Source: an uncultured Clostridia bacterium
Lineage (GTDB): Bacteria > Bacillota > Clostridia > TANB77 > CAG-508
Reading direction: 5' to 3'
NCBI GenBank assembly: GCA_947632145.1
Contig: CANRNW010000007.1
Location: 1-49,372 of the forward strand
Length of the DNA stretch: 49,372 nucleotides
The notes under the pieces were generated by a model. That model was not told the origin of the DNA. It did not search any database and saw nothing but the letters and a program-made list of their open reading frames with translations. Of this stretch, positions 1 through 9,709 are shown piece by piece; the stretch's first letter is position 1, and each line of letters opens with the position of its first letter. The position numbers were made by a program, and so were the translations under genes.

Positions 1-20
1 TGTGTATAATTTTTTAATGC

Positions 21-47
21 GGGTTGCATACCATGCAACCCCTACAG
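21..47. repeat. Palindromic intergenic element
   Basis: GGGTTGCATACCATGCAACCCCTACAG. Confidence 0.6.
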
Positions 48-240
48 TTGTATATAAACATATTTTATACAACAAAAACCACACAATATTTTACGCGTAT
101 TAAAAATACACATAGAATATTGTGTGGTTTCTATGTTTGTTATATTTTGTTATTAGGCTACATAATGTGTGTGTGTGTGTGTGTGTACAGTCGCAAGGGT
201 TATAGCGTTTTGCATAATTTGTTTCTCCTTTGTTTTATTT

Positions 241-264
241 GGGCGCAATCATGCGCCCCTACAG
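241..264. repeat. Palindromic intergenic element
   Basis: GGGCGCAATCATGCGCCCCTACAG. Confidence 0.6.
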
Positions 265-340
265 TTTTTTGTATGCAATATATTTTATTATTATAAATAT
301 ATATCAATGTGTTTTATTTTTCAATAGTTTTTGCATTTTT

Positions 341-1408
341 TTATATTACAACATATCCCTTATCTGATTTTGTTAATGGCTCTCCTGCTGATTTGCCTAC
401 TAAAACTGTGTCTTCTATTCTTACTCCAAATTGTCCAGGAATGTATATTCCCGGTTCATCTGTTACTATCATATTTTGTTTTAATATGTGTTCTCTTCTA
501 TTATTTACAAATGGTAATTCGTGTATTTCTAAGCCTGTTCCGTGTCCTAGTCCATGTACTAAATCGAATCTATTTATTTTAAAATCGTTTACAACCATTT
601 GAGTTATTACTTTTGAATTTTTTCCTTCTGCATATTCTTTTAATGTTAATTCTTGATTTTTTAATACTAAATCATATACTTTTTTATATTCTTCTTTTAC
701 ATAGTCTACAAATATTGTTCTTGTCATATCTGAACAATACCCCTTATAAATACATCCAAAATCTATAGTTATAATATCTCCTGATTCTATTTTCTTATCA
801 GTTGGTACTGCATGTGGCATTGATGAATTTTTCCCTGATGCTACTATTGGCTCAAAAGATATATCATCTGCCCCATTTTCTTTAAAATATTTTTCAATTT
901 CTAAAGCAATTTGTTTTTCTGTTAACCCTTTTTTAATGAATTTTAATAGATGCTTGAAGCAATCATCTGTTAGCTCACAAGCTTTTCTAGTTAACTCTAT
1001 TTCTTCTTCTGTTTTGATAACTCTTTGTTTTTCTATTAACTTTTCTGTTTCTACTAAATTGTTTACTTTATATGTATGCATTATTCTTTTATATTCACTA
1101 TATGTTACATAGTCTTCCTCAAAACCTACATTTTCGCAGAACATAAAGAAATTTTCATATTCTTCTTTTGATATATTTCTAACATCTGTTACAATTATTT
1201 CATCATCGATTGTTATTACATTATTTACCGCTTCTATATATCTACTATCTGTTATATATATTACCTCTTTTTTGGTAATTAAAAGTGTTCCTTCAGAGCT
1301 TTTGTCTATTCCTATTAAATAACTTATGTTGATTGGATTTGATATAATCATTCCTTCTAGATTTAGTGATTTTAATTGTTCTTTTAAAAATCTAATTTTA
1401 GAATTCAA
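341..1408 (-). CDS. Xaa-Pro aminopeptidase (M24 family)
   Basis: ORF with M24 motifs (HAVPTDKKIESGDIITIDFGCIYKGYCSDMTRT, HGLGHGTGLEIHE, EPGIYIPG). Likely TTG start at 1408 behind GGAGGGG; the ORF track extends to 1426. Confidence 0.9.
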   Translation of the reverse strand: MNSKIRFLKEQLKSLNLEGMIISNPINISYLIGIDKSSEGTLLITKKEVIYITDSRYIEAVNNVITIDDEIIVTDVRNISKEEYENFFMFCENVGFEEDYVTYSEYKRIMHTYKVNNLVETEKLIEKQRVIKTEEEIELTRKACELTDDCFKHLLKFIKKGLTEKQIALEIEKYFKENGADDISFEPIVASGKNSSMPHAVPTDKKIESGDIITIDFGCIYKGYCSDMTRTIFVDYVKEEYKKVYDLVLKNQELTLKEYAEGKNSKVITQMVVNDFKINRFDLVHGLGHGTGLEIHELPFVNNRREHILKQNMIVTDEPGIYIPGQFGVRIEDTVLVGKSAGEPLTKSDKGYVVI

Positions 1409-1422
1409 AAAAATCCCCTCCT

Positions 1423-2203
1423 TCAAAATTCAAAGAATTTTGTACTCTTCGTTTTTTTTATCCGCTTGTATCTTCCTAGTGTAAATATTGTTAATAATAT
1501 TGATATAATTGTTTTTTCTGGAATTACAATACATATAAAAGCTGCAATTACCATATAAGGTCCGAATGCTATATATTCATTTTTATTTTTCATTTTTGAT
1601 TTCATAATAATTAAACTTATAATACCTGCAACAATAAACGAAATTATAGATACTGATACAGTTAGTGCTACTCCAAAATATAACCCTAGCACTGCTAATA
1701 ATTTTACATCTCCGAAGTCCCATTGCTTCTTTGCCAGCAATTAGTCTGCCTAGAAGTGCTATAATGCCTAAAATTAAAGTTCCAACAATAAAACCTAATA
1801 AATAATTCCTTGCAACAAATAAATTATCTATTCCATAAAGGAAAGTAAATATAATTCCACATTCAAATAATGTAAATGTTAATCTATTAGGAATTATTTT
1901 TTTCTTGAAATCAATTATCATTATTGATATTAATATAGGAATTAGTATCATATATTTTATAAGATCTAAGTTTTCTAATAATTTTTCTTTTATACCAAAT
2001 CTATATAAAACTATCAAGTATAAAGATGCTGTTAAAAGTATTGTAAATTTGTTTATTTTTATTTTACTTTTTATAATATCTTTTGAAAATATTTTTTTAT
2101 CTTCCACAATTCTTACATTCATCCAGTCTATAAATTGTCCTACAATTGCTCCAATAATTAAAAATATACCATAAGTTAGAATATGTACATCACCTATATA
2201 CAT
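1423..2203 (-). CDS. Prepilin peptidase (A24 family), split by a +1 frame break at CGG 1712-1714
   Basis: Upstream frame ends its homology at ...AGKEAMGL; the other frame continues GDVKLLAVLGLYFGV. Skipping G1714 (coding-strand C) gives EAMGLGDVKLL, the conserved GxGDxK motif. A second in-frame CGG at 1462-1464 would end the gene at 1458. Confidence 0.85.
1712..1714 (-). other. Candidate +1 frameshift (skip-C) CGG site, prepilin peptidase
   Basis: GCA ATG GGA CTT [C] GGA GAT GTA AAA. Confidence 0.8.
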
Positions 2204-2700
2204 TTATTTTCTCTCCTTTTCAAATACATTTTTATTACTATTGATTCTAAAGGTCTTTTTATTTTTGTTATTAGTATATCTCTTTTATCTATTGGCTTAG
2301 TTAATATCGAGTACATTTTACACTTATTTGCTCCAATTACATCTGTAAATATTTGATCACCTACAACTCCAATATTTTCTTCAGATAATTGTAATAATTC
2401 TTTTGCTTTCATAAATCCCTTTTTAAAAGGTTTATGAGCAAAATATATGTATGGTAAGTCTAATTTTTTTGCTACTTTTTCTACCTTTTCTACCTTATTC
2501 GTATTAGATAATATACACATTTTTATACCATTGGCTTTATTTTCATCACACCACTCTTTTGCGCCTTCTAATATATTTTTATCATAATCTATTAAAGTAT
2601 TATCTATATCTAATATCAATCCTTTTATATTATTTTCTTCTAAAAAATCTTTTGTTATTTCTAAAATATTATTTAAATATTTTTTGGGATAAAAAATCAT
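2194..2700 (-). CDS. YqeG family HAD-IIIA phosphatase
   Basis: GLILDIDNTLIDYD, ILSNTNK and GVVGDQIFTDVIGAN motifs. Confidence 0.85.
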   Translation of the reverse strand: MIFYPKKYLNNILEITKDFLEENNIKGLILDIDNTLIDYDKNILEGAKEWCDENKANGIKMCILSNTNKVEKVEKVAKKLDLPYIYFAHKPFKKGFMKAKELLQLSEENIGVVGDQIFTDVIGANKCKMYSILTKPIDKRDILITKIKRPLESIVIKMYLKRRENKCI

Positions 2701-2835
2701 AGCTAGTCTCCTTTTTTCATTATATTATCAATATCTTAAATGTTTGTCAATTTTATTTGCAAAAAATTATTTTTTCATATATAATTTATTTAGTGCATAT
2801 TTTGTCACATTTTCACAAAAGATATGGGAGGTTTT

Positions 2836-4113
2836 ATGTTCAAATCCAAAATAAATATGAAAATATATCCACTTTATAAAATGTTTTCTTGGGATTTACT
2901 TTTTTATTATGCTATAAGTTTTTTATTTTTAACCCAAGTTAAAAGTTTTTCTGCATCACAAATATTATCTGCTGAAGCGTTTTACATACTTTTTAAACTA
3001 TTTGCGCAATTTATTTGCGTTCCATTTGTAGACAGTATAGGCAAAAAAAATTCATTAATTTTAGGAAATATTTTAGTTGCGCTTAGTGTATATATAATTA
3101 TTATTTCTAATAGTTTTTCACACATACTTATTTCCTATTTTGTTATGGCAATTGGATATGGTTTAAAGGAATTGTGTGAACCTTCTTTATTATATAATTC
3201 TGTTCCAACATGTGAAAATAAGCAAAATATTTTTTCAAAAATTGATGCAAAAGGTTCTTCTTTGTGGTTTTTTACCGATGGTATAACTTCAATCATCGCC
3301 AGTTTTTCTTATGTTATAAATCCTTACTTACCTATGTATTTTTGTATAGCATGTTTGATTTTTTCTGCATTTATTTGTTTGGCGTTTGAAGATGAATCTG
3401 TAGATAGTAAAAATTTAGAAGCTAATAATGAAAATTCTGTTCAAAGACTAAAAGACTACATGAAAGATTTAAAATATTCTTTTAGATTTATTTTTAAATC
3501 CAAAAGACTTCGTGCGTTAATTATATTCTCAGTTTTATTTTATAGTATGCTTGATATATCATCAACACTTAGAAATAGCTTATTGGTTGATTTGAATATA
3601 CCTGCTCAATATTTTGGAATTCTTGCAGCTATCTATCAAACAATTGCAAGTATTTCTTCACGAAAACAAAATTGGTTTCATAATAAATTTAAGAATACTG
3701 TGCTATCCTTTTTTAGTATGAGTATGTGCTTATTATTTATTTCTATAGGTATACTTGGTATGAATAGTAGTTTAGTATCTATTTTTATAATTTTAATACT
3801 ATGTTCTATTCATTATATATGTAAAGGTCCTTACTATACACTAATGGATAGATATTTGAATAGCTTTTCAACTGCAGAAATTAGTAGCAAAATTTATTCT
3901 GCAAAATCTTTAGTTACTAGTATCTTTAGTACTATAATATTACAAATAGCATCTTTAATTATGGACCATTTTAATACATCAAACTCCTTAATAATTATAG
4001 GATTAGGTTTCTTTATTGCATTTATATTTGTTTTAAAATATATGAAAACTAGAGTAGGTTTAAAACCTGAAGAATATCAAAAATCTGATATTGAATATGT
4101 GAAGGTAAAATAA
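2836..4113 (+). CDS. MFS transporter
   Basis: About 12 hydrophobic segments, MFS-like layout; internal ATG at 2836 preceded by GGGAGG. Confidence 0.75.
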   Translation: MFKSKINMKIYPLYKMFSWDLLFYYAISFLFLTQVKSFSASQILSAEAFYILFKLFAQFICVPFVDSIGKKNSLILGNILVALSVYIIIISNSFSHILISYFVMAIGYGLKELCEPSLLYNSVPTCENKQNIFSKIDAKGSSLWFFTDGITSIIASFSYVINPYLPMYFCIACLIFSAFICLAFEDESVDSKNLEANNENSVQRLKDYMKDLKYSFRFIFKSKRLRALIIFSVLFYSMLDISSTLRNSLLVDLNIPAQYFGILAAIYQTIASISSRKQNWFHNKFKNTVLSFFSMSMCLLFISIGILGMNSSLVSIFIILILCSIHYICKGPYYTLMDRYLNSFSTAEISSKIYSAKSLVTSIFSTIILQIASLIMDHFNTSNSLIIIGLGFFIAFIFVLKYMKTRVGLKPEEYQKSDIEYVKVK

Positions 4114-4118
4114 AAAAA

Positions 4119-4150
4119 AACTTTTGGAAGCAGTTCCAAAAGTTTTTTTT
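4119..4150. terminator. Bidirectional intrinsic terminator
   Basis: AACTTTTGGAAGCAGTTCCAAAAGTT hairpin flanked by A and T runs, between convergent genes. Confidence 0.85.
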
Positions 4151-5373
4151 TTATTTTACTGATCTCATTTCTTTTATCATCATGTCTGCAAATACTGCAT
4201 AACCTTGTTTTGGATTGTTTACAAGCACATGTGTTATTGCTCCTATAAATTTTCCATTTTGTATTATTGGAGAACCACTCATTCCTTGTATTATTCCTCC
4301 CGTTTTTTCCAATAACTCTTTATCTGTTACTTCAATTAACATACTTTTATTATCTGTATTATTATTTTTATAAATCTTTTTTATTTCAATTTCGTATTCA
4401 CTTCTTACGCCATTTTCTAAACTGCATAAGATTGTTGCTTTTCCTGTGGTTATTTCGTTTCTTAATGCAACTTCCATTTCTTTCGATGTATCTATGTTTA
4501 ATTTACTTACATCATCAATCACACCATATATTCCTAAATTTGTATTTTTTGTAACTTGTCCTATTGCACTATTATTTGTAATAGTGCCCCTAATTTCGCC
4601 GTGGTGTTCCTTTTTGCCCTTTTATAATTGACAATATATTTGCTGATACTATTTCTCCCTTTGCAATAGTTATTAACTTTTCTGTATCTATATCTAATAT
4701 TCCGATGCCCTAATGCTGCAATTTTTTTAGTTTTAGGTTCATAATATGTTACAGTCCCAACTCCTGCAGCTGTGTCTCTTACCCACAGTCCTAGCTTATA
4801 TTCATTATTGTTTGTTTTTACTGGAGTAATATTTGCTTGATACTGTCCCCCTTCTCTTACATATTTAATATTTATTTCTTTTCCCTTTGAATTATTTACC
4901 TTTTCTACTAAATCTGCTGTGCAAGTGATTGTTTCTTCATTTAAAGATATAATTCTATCTCCCTCTTCAATTCCTGTTTTTTCGTATGGCTTTTGTCCAT
5001 TTATTTCGCTCATTCCAACAACTAATACTCCATCTGTATATAGTTTTAGTCCAACAGTAGTACCAACTGGAATTACTGTTGCCTTAGGAATAACATTAAC
5101 ACTCACCTCTTTTAATGGAATTGTATTAAATAAACTTAAGCTTACTGTATATTCTTTAGATGATTCAATATTGTTTGTGTTCGATACTGTTTGAATAGCA
5201 TCATAATCTATTTTATTGTTTTTTATATTTGCAGTTACTCCTACAATATTGCCTAAGTTTAATTCTTCATTTTTAAATAAAATTATACTATCGGGAATTG
5301 CAGTAATATTTGTAACATACATCAGTATTACTAATAAAAAAAATATAATTGGAATAATTTTCTTATTTTTCAT
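4151..5373 (-). CDS. spoIVB: SpoIVB stage IV sporulation S55 peptidase, split by two +1 frame breaks at CGG (4702-4704 and 4599-4601)
   Basis: PDZ domain upstream. Reconstructed sequence ...KKIAALGHGILDIDTEKLITIAKGEIVSANILSIIKGQKGTPGEIRGTITNNSAIGQVTKNTNLGIYGVIDD...GIIQGMSGSPIIQNGKFIGAITHV; about 406 aa after skipping both Cs. Confidence 0.9.
4599..4601 (-). other. Candidate +1 frameshift CGG site 2, spoIVB
   Basis: AAA GGA ACA CCA [C] GGC GAA ATT AGG. Confidence 0.85.
4702..4704 (-). other. Candidate +1 frameshift CGG site 1, spoIVB
   Basis: GCA TTA GGG CAT [C] GGA ATA TTA GAT. Confidence 0.85.
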
Positions 5374-5479
5374 AATAAACCTCGTTTTTATTAAAATTAT
5401 TACAAAAATATTATTCCCAATTATATTTTTTTAAATATTGAAAATTATTGAAAATTTTATTATATAGAAAAATTTTCCA

Positions 5480-6268
5480 TTACAAGTTTTCAACCTTTTT
5501 TGCTACTATTACAAATCTTCCATTATCTTTAGAGTATTCACAAGTAGATAATGTTAAAAGTTGTTCACCATATTTTGCAGTAACTCCAGTATCATATATG
5601 CTTGATTTTTTTGCATTTTTTATAAAATCGTCGTATTCTTGTTCATTTTTCGCATTTACAAAATAGTAATATCTAAATACATTTTGTTCTGTTTTATAAT
5701 AAACTCTTGAATAAAATACTGATAATATTTCATAAGTTGCATCCTCATTTGCTGTAGTAAATTTTATTGTTTTATGGTCTTTATAAAAATCTTCACTTGC
5801 ATATCTTAATAAAGTTTCAAACATTAGACCTTGCGTATTTCTATGACCATATATTAAATAATTACTGCTTCCATTAACCATATCAAAATCTTTATCTAAA
5901 AACAAACTTCCTGCCCAAGAACTTTCCTTTTTATAATTATGTGTTAAATAAAAATCGTTATCTGTTCCTTGTAAAACTGGATAATTTACATTTGTTCCTT
6001 CTATTTCTAGCCATCCTATTATTTCGTTATTTTCTTTTTTTAATTCTTCTAGTTGCAACATTCTTTCTGTTTTAGTTTCTGTTATTTGCGTTTCGTCTAT
6101 TGTAATATTTTCTAATATATTTTCATTATCATGCACATCTTTTTCTTTTTTTAATGTAGCATAAATAATATAGCTAATACCAGCTATAAATATTATAATT
6201 AGTAATATTAAAATTATCTTTCGCAAATTGATTTTATTTTTTTCTGCGTGTTTTGCTTTTTTGCTCAT
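5480..6268 (-). CDS. srtB: Class B sortase
   Basis: N-terminal TM; NYPVLQGTDNDFYLTHNYKKE...SLFLD; YGHRN; TLSTCEYS catalytic motif; start placed at internal ATG after AGGTGAGG. Confidence 0.88.
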   Translation of the reverse strand: MSKKAKHAEKNKINLRKIILILLIIIFIAGISYIIYATLKKEKDVHDNENILENITIDETQITETKTERMLQLEELKKENNEIIGWLEIEGTNVNYPVLQGTDNDFYLTHNYKKESSWAGSLFLDKDFDMVNGSSNYLIYGHRNTQGLMFETLLRYASEDFYKDHKTIKFTTANEDATYEILSVFYSRVYYKTEQNVFRYYYFVNAKNEQEYDDFIKNAKKSSIYDTGVTAKYGEQLLTLSTCEYSKDNGRFVIVAKKVENL

Positions 6269-6340
6269 AATATACCTCACCTTTTTATGATATATATTTT
6301 ATCATATTTCCTAGTATAGTCAATATATTATTTTTACTTA

Positions 6341-6378
6341 AAAAAAATGAGCACACTATAATGTGCTCATTTTTTTTA
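6341..6378. terminator. Intrinsic terminator hairpin
   Basis: AAAAAAATGAGCACACTATAATGTGCTCATTTTTTT. Confidence 0.85.
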
Positions 6379-6381
6379 ATA

Positions 6382-7302
6382 TTAGTGTTTTTTATTTAAT
6401 ACTGCTATTCCCATTGCAGATACTACTGTTATTATTGCAACATATCCTAATACATCAACTATACCTGTTTTTGGAGTATCATCTAAATCCTCAGTATCAG
6501 CTTTTTCTGGTGCTGGTGATTCTGGTGCAGGTGTTTCTTCTACAACTTCTTCTTCTTCGAATTTAACTTCTAATTCAATATCTTCTGTTATTGCTGTTTC
6601 TTCATCAAATTCTTCTTCACCTTTGTATAAACCTACAAATTTGTAACCTTCTTCTGGTGTTTTTAATTGTTCTAATAATTCTTTTTCATACTCTGGTAAA
6701 TCTGCAAGAGTTTGTCCTTCTTCTAGTGAAAAAACTTTATCTCCTATTGTAACAGTTACAATTTTAGTACCACCATCAACATTAGTATCAAGGTTTATTC
6801 CTGTTGGCTTAACTTTAATAGTAAGAGTTTGTTCAAATGTACCATTGTTATCCCAATCAAATTTGTATGTTCCAATAGTTAATGTTTCTTCAGCAGTTTT
6901 TAACATTTCTTTATCAACAGAAACCCATACACCTATATAGTGTTTTTCTGAAGTAGAATCTTTATAATCCCAAAAAGATTTTACTGCTGTTCCGTTGTCA
7001 TATTTTGAATTTTGTAGTTCAGATTCGCTCATTCCATCTGGTGCGTTAACCTTTACTCCAACCCACCATCCGTTTTTGTATCTTCCTATATCAGGCTTTG
7101 CTTCGCTCCATTTGATATCTAACTCGTTATAAGTTATTTCAACATTTGCAGATGTATTAGTAGTAATATTAGAAACTGCACTTTCTCCTAGTTGTTCTAC
7201 AGTTGCAAATTTGTCATCTGCTGCTTTTACTGTGTTTGTTAAAGCAAATACCATTATTAAGGCAACTGCTAATAACAAGATTGTTAAAATCCTTTTTTTC
7301 AT
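6382..7302 (-). CDS. Secreted, cell-wall-anchored protein with TPKTG-type sorting signal
   Basis: Signal peptide; C-terminal DDTPKTG, hydrophobic stretch, NKKH; next to a sortase B gene. Confidence 0.7.
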   Translation of the reverse strand: MKKRILTILLLAVALIMVFALTNTVKAADDKFATVEQLGESAVSNITTNTSANVEITYNELDIKWSEAKPDIGRYKNGWWVGVKVNAPDGMSESELQNSKYDNGTAVKSFWDYKDSTSEKHYIGVWVSVDKEMLKTAEETLTIGTYKFDWDNNGTFEQTLTIKVKPTGINLDTNVDGGTKIVTVTIGDKVFSLEEGQTLADLPEYEKELLEQLKTPEEGYKFVGLYKGEEEFDEETAITEDIELEVKFEEEEVVEETPAPESPAPEKADTEDLDDTPKTGIVDVLGYVAIITVVSAMGIAVLNKKH

Positions 7303-7466
7303 TTTAAAAATCCCCCTTTATTTGAATATAATCTTATATTATACTAATAAAAAAAATAAGTCAATACTTTTTGAGTTATTTTTTTATGAGTTATTTTATA
7401 ATAAATTATATTTTCATTTTTAACAATATAAAATATAAATACACATATTATTGTATGGAGGTATTT

Positions 7467-7670
7467 ATGTTAAAATTAAATGTACTAGAATTATTAAAAA
7501 ATAAACAAAAAAGCAAATATTGGTTATTTCATCAATTAGATTGTATGAGTTATACAAATTTCAATAATATTGTTACTAATAAAACTAATTCTATTAAATA
7601 TGCGAATATAGAAAAATTTTGTGAAATATTAAATTGTAAGCCAAATGATTTATTTAAGATTGAGAAATAA
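7467..7670 (+). CDS. Cro/CI-type HTH transcriptional regulator
   Basis: 67 aa; INxLC-like ending KYANIEKFCEILNCKPNDLFKIEK; SD TGGAGG before ATG 7467. Confidence 0.75.
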   Translation: MLKLNVLELLKNKQKSKYWLFHQLDCMSYTNFNNIVTNKTNSIKYANIEKFCEILNCKPNDLFKIEK

Positions 7671-7727
7671 TATTTTTATATTTCTAACCTTACTTAGTAA
7701 GTTTTAATGTAAGTAACATTATTAAAA

Positions 7728-7750
7728 ATGGGACGTATTATTACGCCCCA
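7728..7750 (-). terminator. Hairpin downstream of tsf
   Basis: GGGACGTATTATTACGCCCC inverted repeat. Confidence 0.5.
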
Positions 7751-7760
7751 TAAAGTTCAA

Positions 7761-8642
7761 TTATTGATTCATTTGTTTTGCAACTTCTTCAGCAAAGTTT
7801 TCTTGTTTCTTTTCTATTCCTTCACCTTTTTCAAATCTTGCAAATTCAACTATTTTAGCATTTTTGCTTTCAACTAATTTTTGAATTTTAATATCTGGAT
7901 CTTTAACAAATGGTTGATCTAATAAGCATATTTCTGAATAGAATTTTCCTATTCTTCCTTGAACCATTTTTTCTGCTATTTCAGCTGGTTTTCCTTCATT
8001 TATTGCTTGTGCTTTTAATATTTCCATTTCTTTAGCAACAACTTCTGCTGGAACTGATTCTCTATCTAAGTATTCAGGTCTTGCAGCTGCTATTTGCATA
8101 CATATATCTTTTGCAAGTTCACTATCTCCAGAGCTTAAGTTAACTAATACACCTATTTTTCCATCTCCATGTATATAGCTTTCTATAAGTCCTGTTGATT
8201 CAAATCTTGCGAATCTTCTTATAGACATGTTTTCTCCGATTGTTGCTATTTTATTTGTTAAAACTTCTGAAACTGTTTTGTCTGATTCTTGAATTGATTT
8301 TTCATTTAATAAATCTTCAACATCTTTTGGATTTTGTTTTGCTATTTGCTCAGCAACATTTGCAACAAATGTTCTAAATTCTTCATTTTTTGCAACGAAA
8401 TCTGTTTCAGCATTAACTTCTACAACAGCTCCAACTTTTTTGTCATCTGTTACATAAGTATATACTAAACCTTCTGCTGCTATTCTATCTGATTTTTTTG
8501 CAGCTTTTGCAATTCCTCTTTCTCTTAATAATTCTGATGCTTTTTCCATATCTCCATTTGTTTCTGTTAAAACTTTTTTGCAGTCCATCATTCCTGCACC
8601 TGTTTTTTCTCTTAATTCTTTAACTAATTCTGCTGTTATCAT
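7761..8642 (-). CDS. tsf: Elongation factor Ts
   Basis: MITAELVKELREKTGAGMMDCKKVLTETNGDMEKASELLRERG. Confidence 0.98.
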   Translation of the reverse strand: MITAELVKELREKTGAGMMDCKKVLTETNGDMEKASELLRERGIAKAAKKSDRIAAEGLVYTYVTDDKKVGAVVEVNAETDFVAKNEEFRTFVANVAEQIAKQNPKDVEDLLNEKSIQESDKTVSEVLTNKIATIGENMSIRRFARFESTGLIESYIHGDGKIGVLVNLSSGDSELAKDICMQIAAARPEYLDRESVPAEVVAKEMEILKAQAINEGKPAEIAEKMVQGRIGKFYSEICLLDQPFVKDPDIKIQKLVESKNAKIVEFARFEKGEGIEKKQENFAEEVAKQMNQ

Positions 8643-8704
8643 AATATACCTCCTAAATTATATTAACAAAACGGCAAAAATGCCGTTTATATTTATTGTT
8701 AAAA

Positions 8705-9484
8705 TTATTCCTCTGTTGTTTGTTCTACAACTTCTTCCATATCTGTTGGTTCTGCTGTTTCAACTGATTCTGCAATTTCTTCTGTAACAGTTTCTGCTGT
8801 TTCTCCTTGTCTTCCTTCTATAATTGCACTTGCCATTACATCTGTAATTAGTTTTACTGCTCTTATTGCATCATCATTTCCTGGTATTGGATAATCAACA
8901 TCTTCTGGATTACAGTTTGTATCTATTAAACCTATTATTGGAATATTTAATTTTCTAGCTTCTAATATAGCTATTCTTTCTTTTTTAGGATCAACTATGA
9001 ACATAACATCTGGTATTTTTGTCATTTCTTTAATACCACCTAAGTTTTTCTCTAGTTTTTCCATTTCTCCTTTTAATTGTATTACTTCTTTTTTAGGTAA
9101 TACATCAAATGTTCCATCTTGTTCCATTTCTTCTAATTTCTTTAATCTGTCAATTCTTTTTCTAATTGTTCCAAAGTTTGTTAACATTCCACCTAACCAT
9201 CTTTGGTCAACATAGAACATTCCACTTTTAATTGCTGCATCTTTTATGCATTCTTGTGCTTGTTTTTTTGTTCCTACAAATAGAACTGTTTTTCCTTCTT
9301 CAGCTTGTTCTTTCATAAATTTGTAAGCTTCATCAATTTTTTTAGATGTCTTTTGTAAATCAATTATATGGATACCATTTCTTGCTTGGAAAATATATTC
9401 TGCCATTTTTGGTTCCCATCTTCTAGTTTGGTGTCCGAAATGTACACCTGCTTCTAGTAATTGTTTCATTGCAACTACTGCCAT
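8705..9484 (-). CDS. rpsB: 30S ribosomal protein S2
   Basis: [41 protein letters not shown]. Confidence 0.98.
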   Translation of the reverse strand: MAVVAMKQLLEAGVHFGHQTRRWEPKMAEYIFQARNGIHIIDLQKTSKKIDEAYKFMKEQAEEGKTVLFVGTKKQAQECIKDAAIKSGMFYVDQRWLGGMLTNFGTIRKRIDRLKKLEEMEQDGTFDVLPKKEVIQLKGEMEKLEKNLGGIKEMTKIPDVMFIVDPKKERIAILEARKLNIPIIGLIDTNCNPEDVDYPIPGNDDAIRAVKLITDVMASAIIEGRQGETAETVTEEIAESVETAEPTDMEEVVEQTTEE

Positions 9485-9509
9485 TTTAAATTCCTCCTCT
9501 TTGTTTTTT

Positions 9510-9580
9510 CCTCCGCAAGATTTTAAGCATTTAAGAACACCTTTTGTTTAGGCACAATCTTAAACTAAATCTTACGTGTG
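9510..9580 (-). promoter_or_regulatory. Possible structured leader of rpsB
   Basis: About 10-bp stem between CGTAAGATTT (9567-9576) and AAAATCTTGCG (9514-9524), just upstream of the rpsB SD. Confidence 0.4.
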
Positions 9581-9709
9581 TTTTTTAACTATAATAGTAT
9601 AACAAACAAAAAGCATAAAGTCAATATGTATTTATTGATTTTATGCCTTTTTTATAAATTTTCTTGATTTGTACCGTTGTAAAGTAACATATAAATAACG
9701 GAACTTTTC

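Noticed and set aside
165-186. (TG)n dinucleotide run
   Set aside because: Short simple repeat in an intergenic region; no supporting context for phase variation.
309-602. Plus-strand ORFs antisense to minus-strand genes throughout the ORF track (e.g. 309..602, 9963..10511, 18683..19048)
   Set aside because: Low-complexity hydrophobic translations opposite well-supported conserved genes; no independent support.
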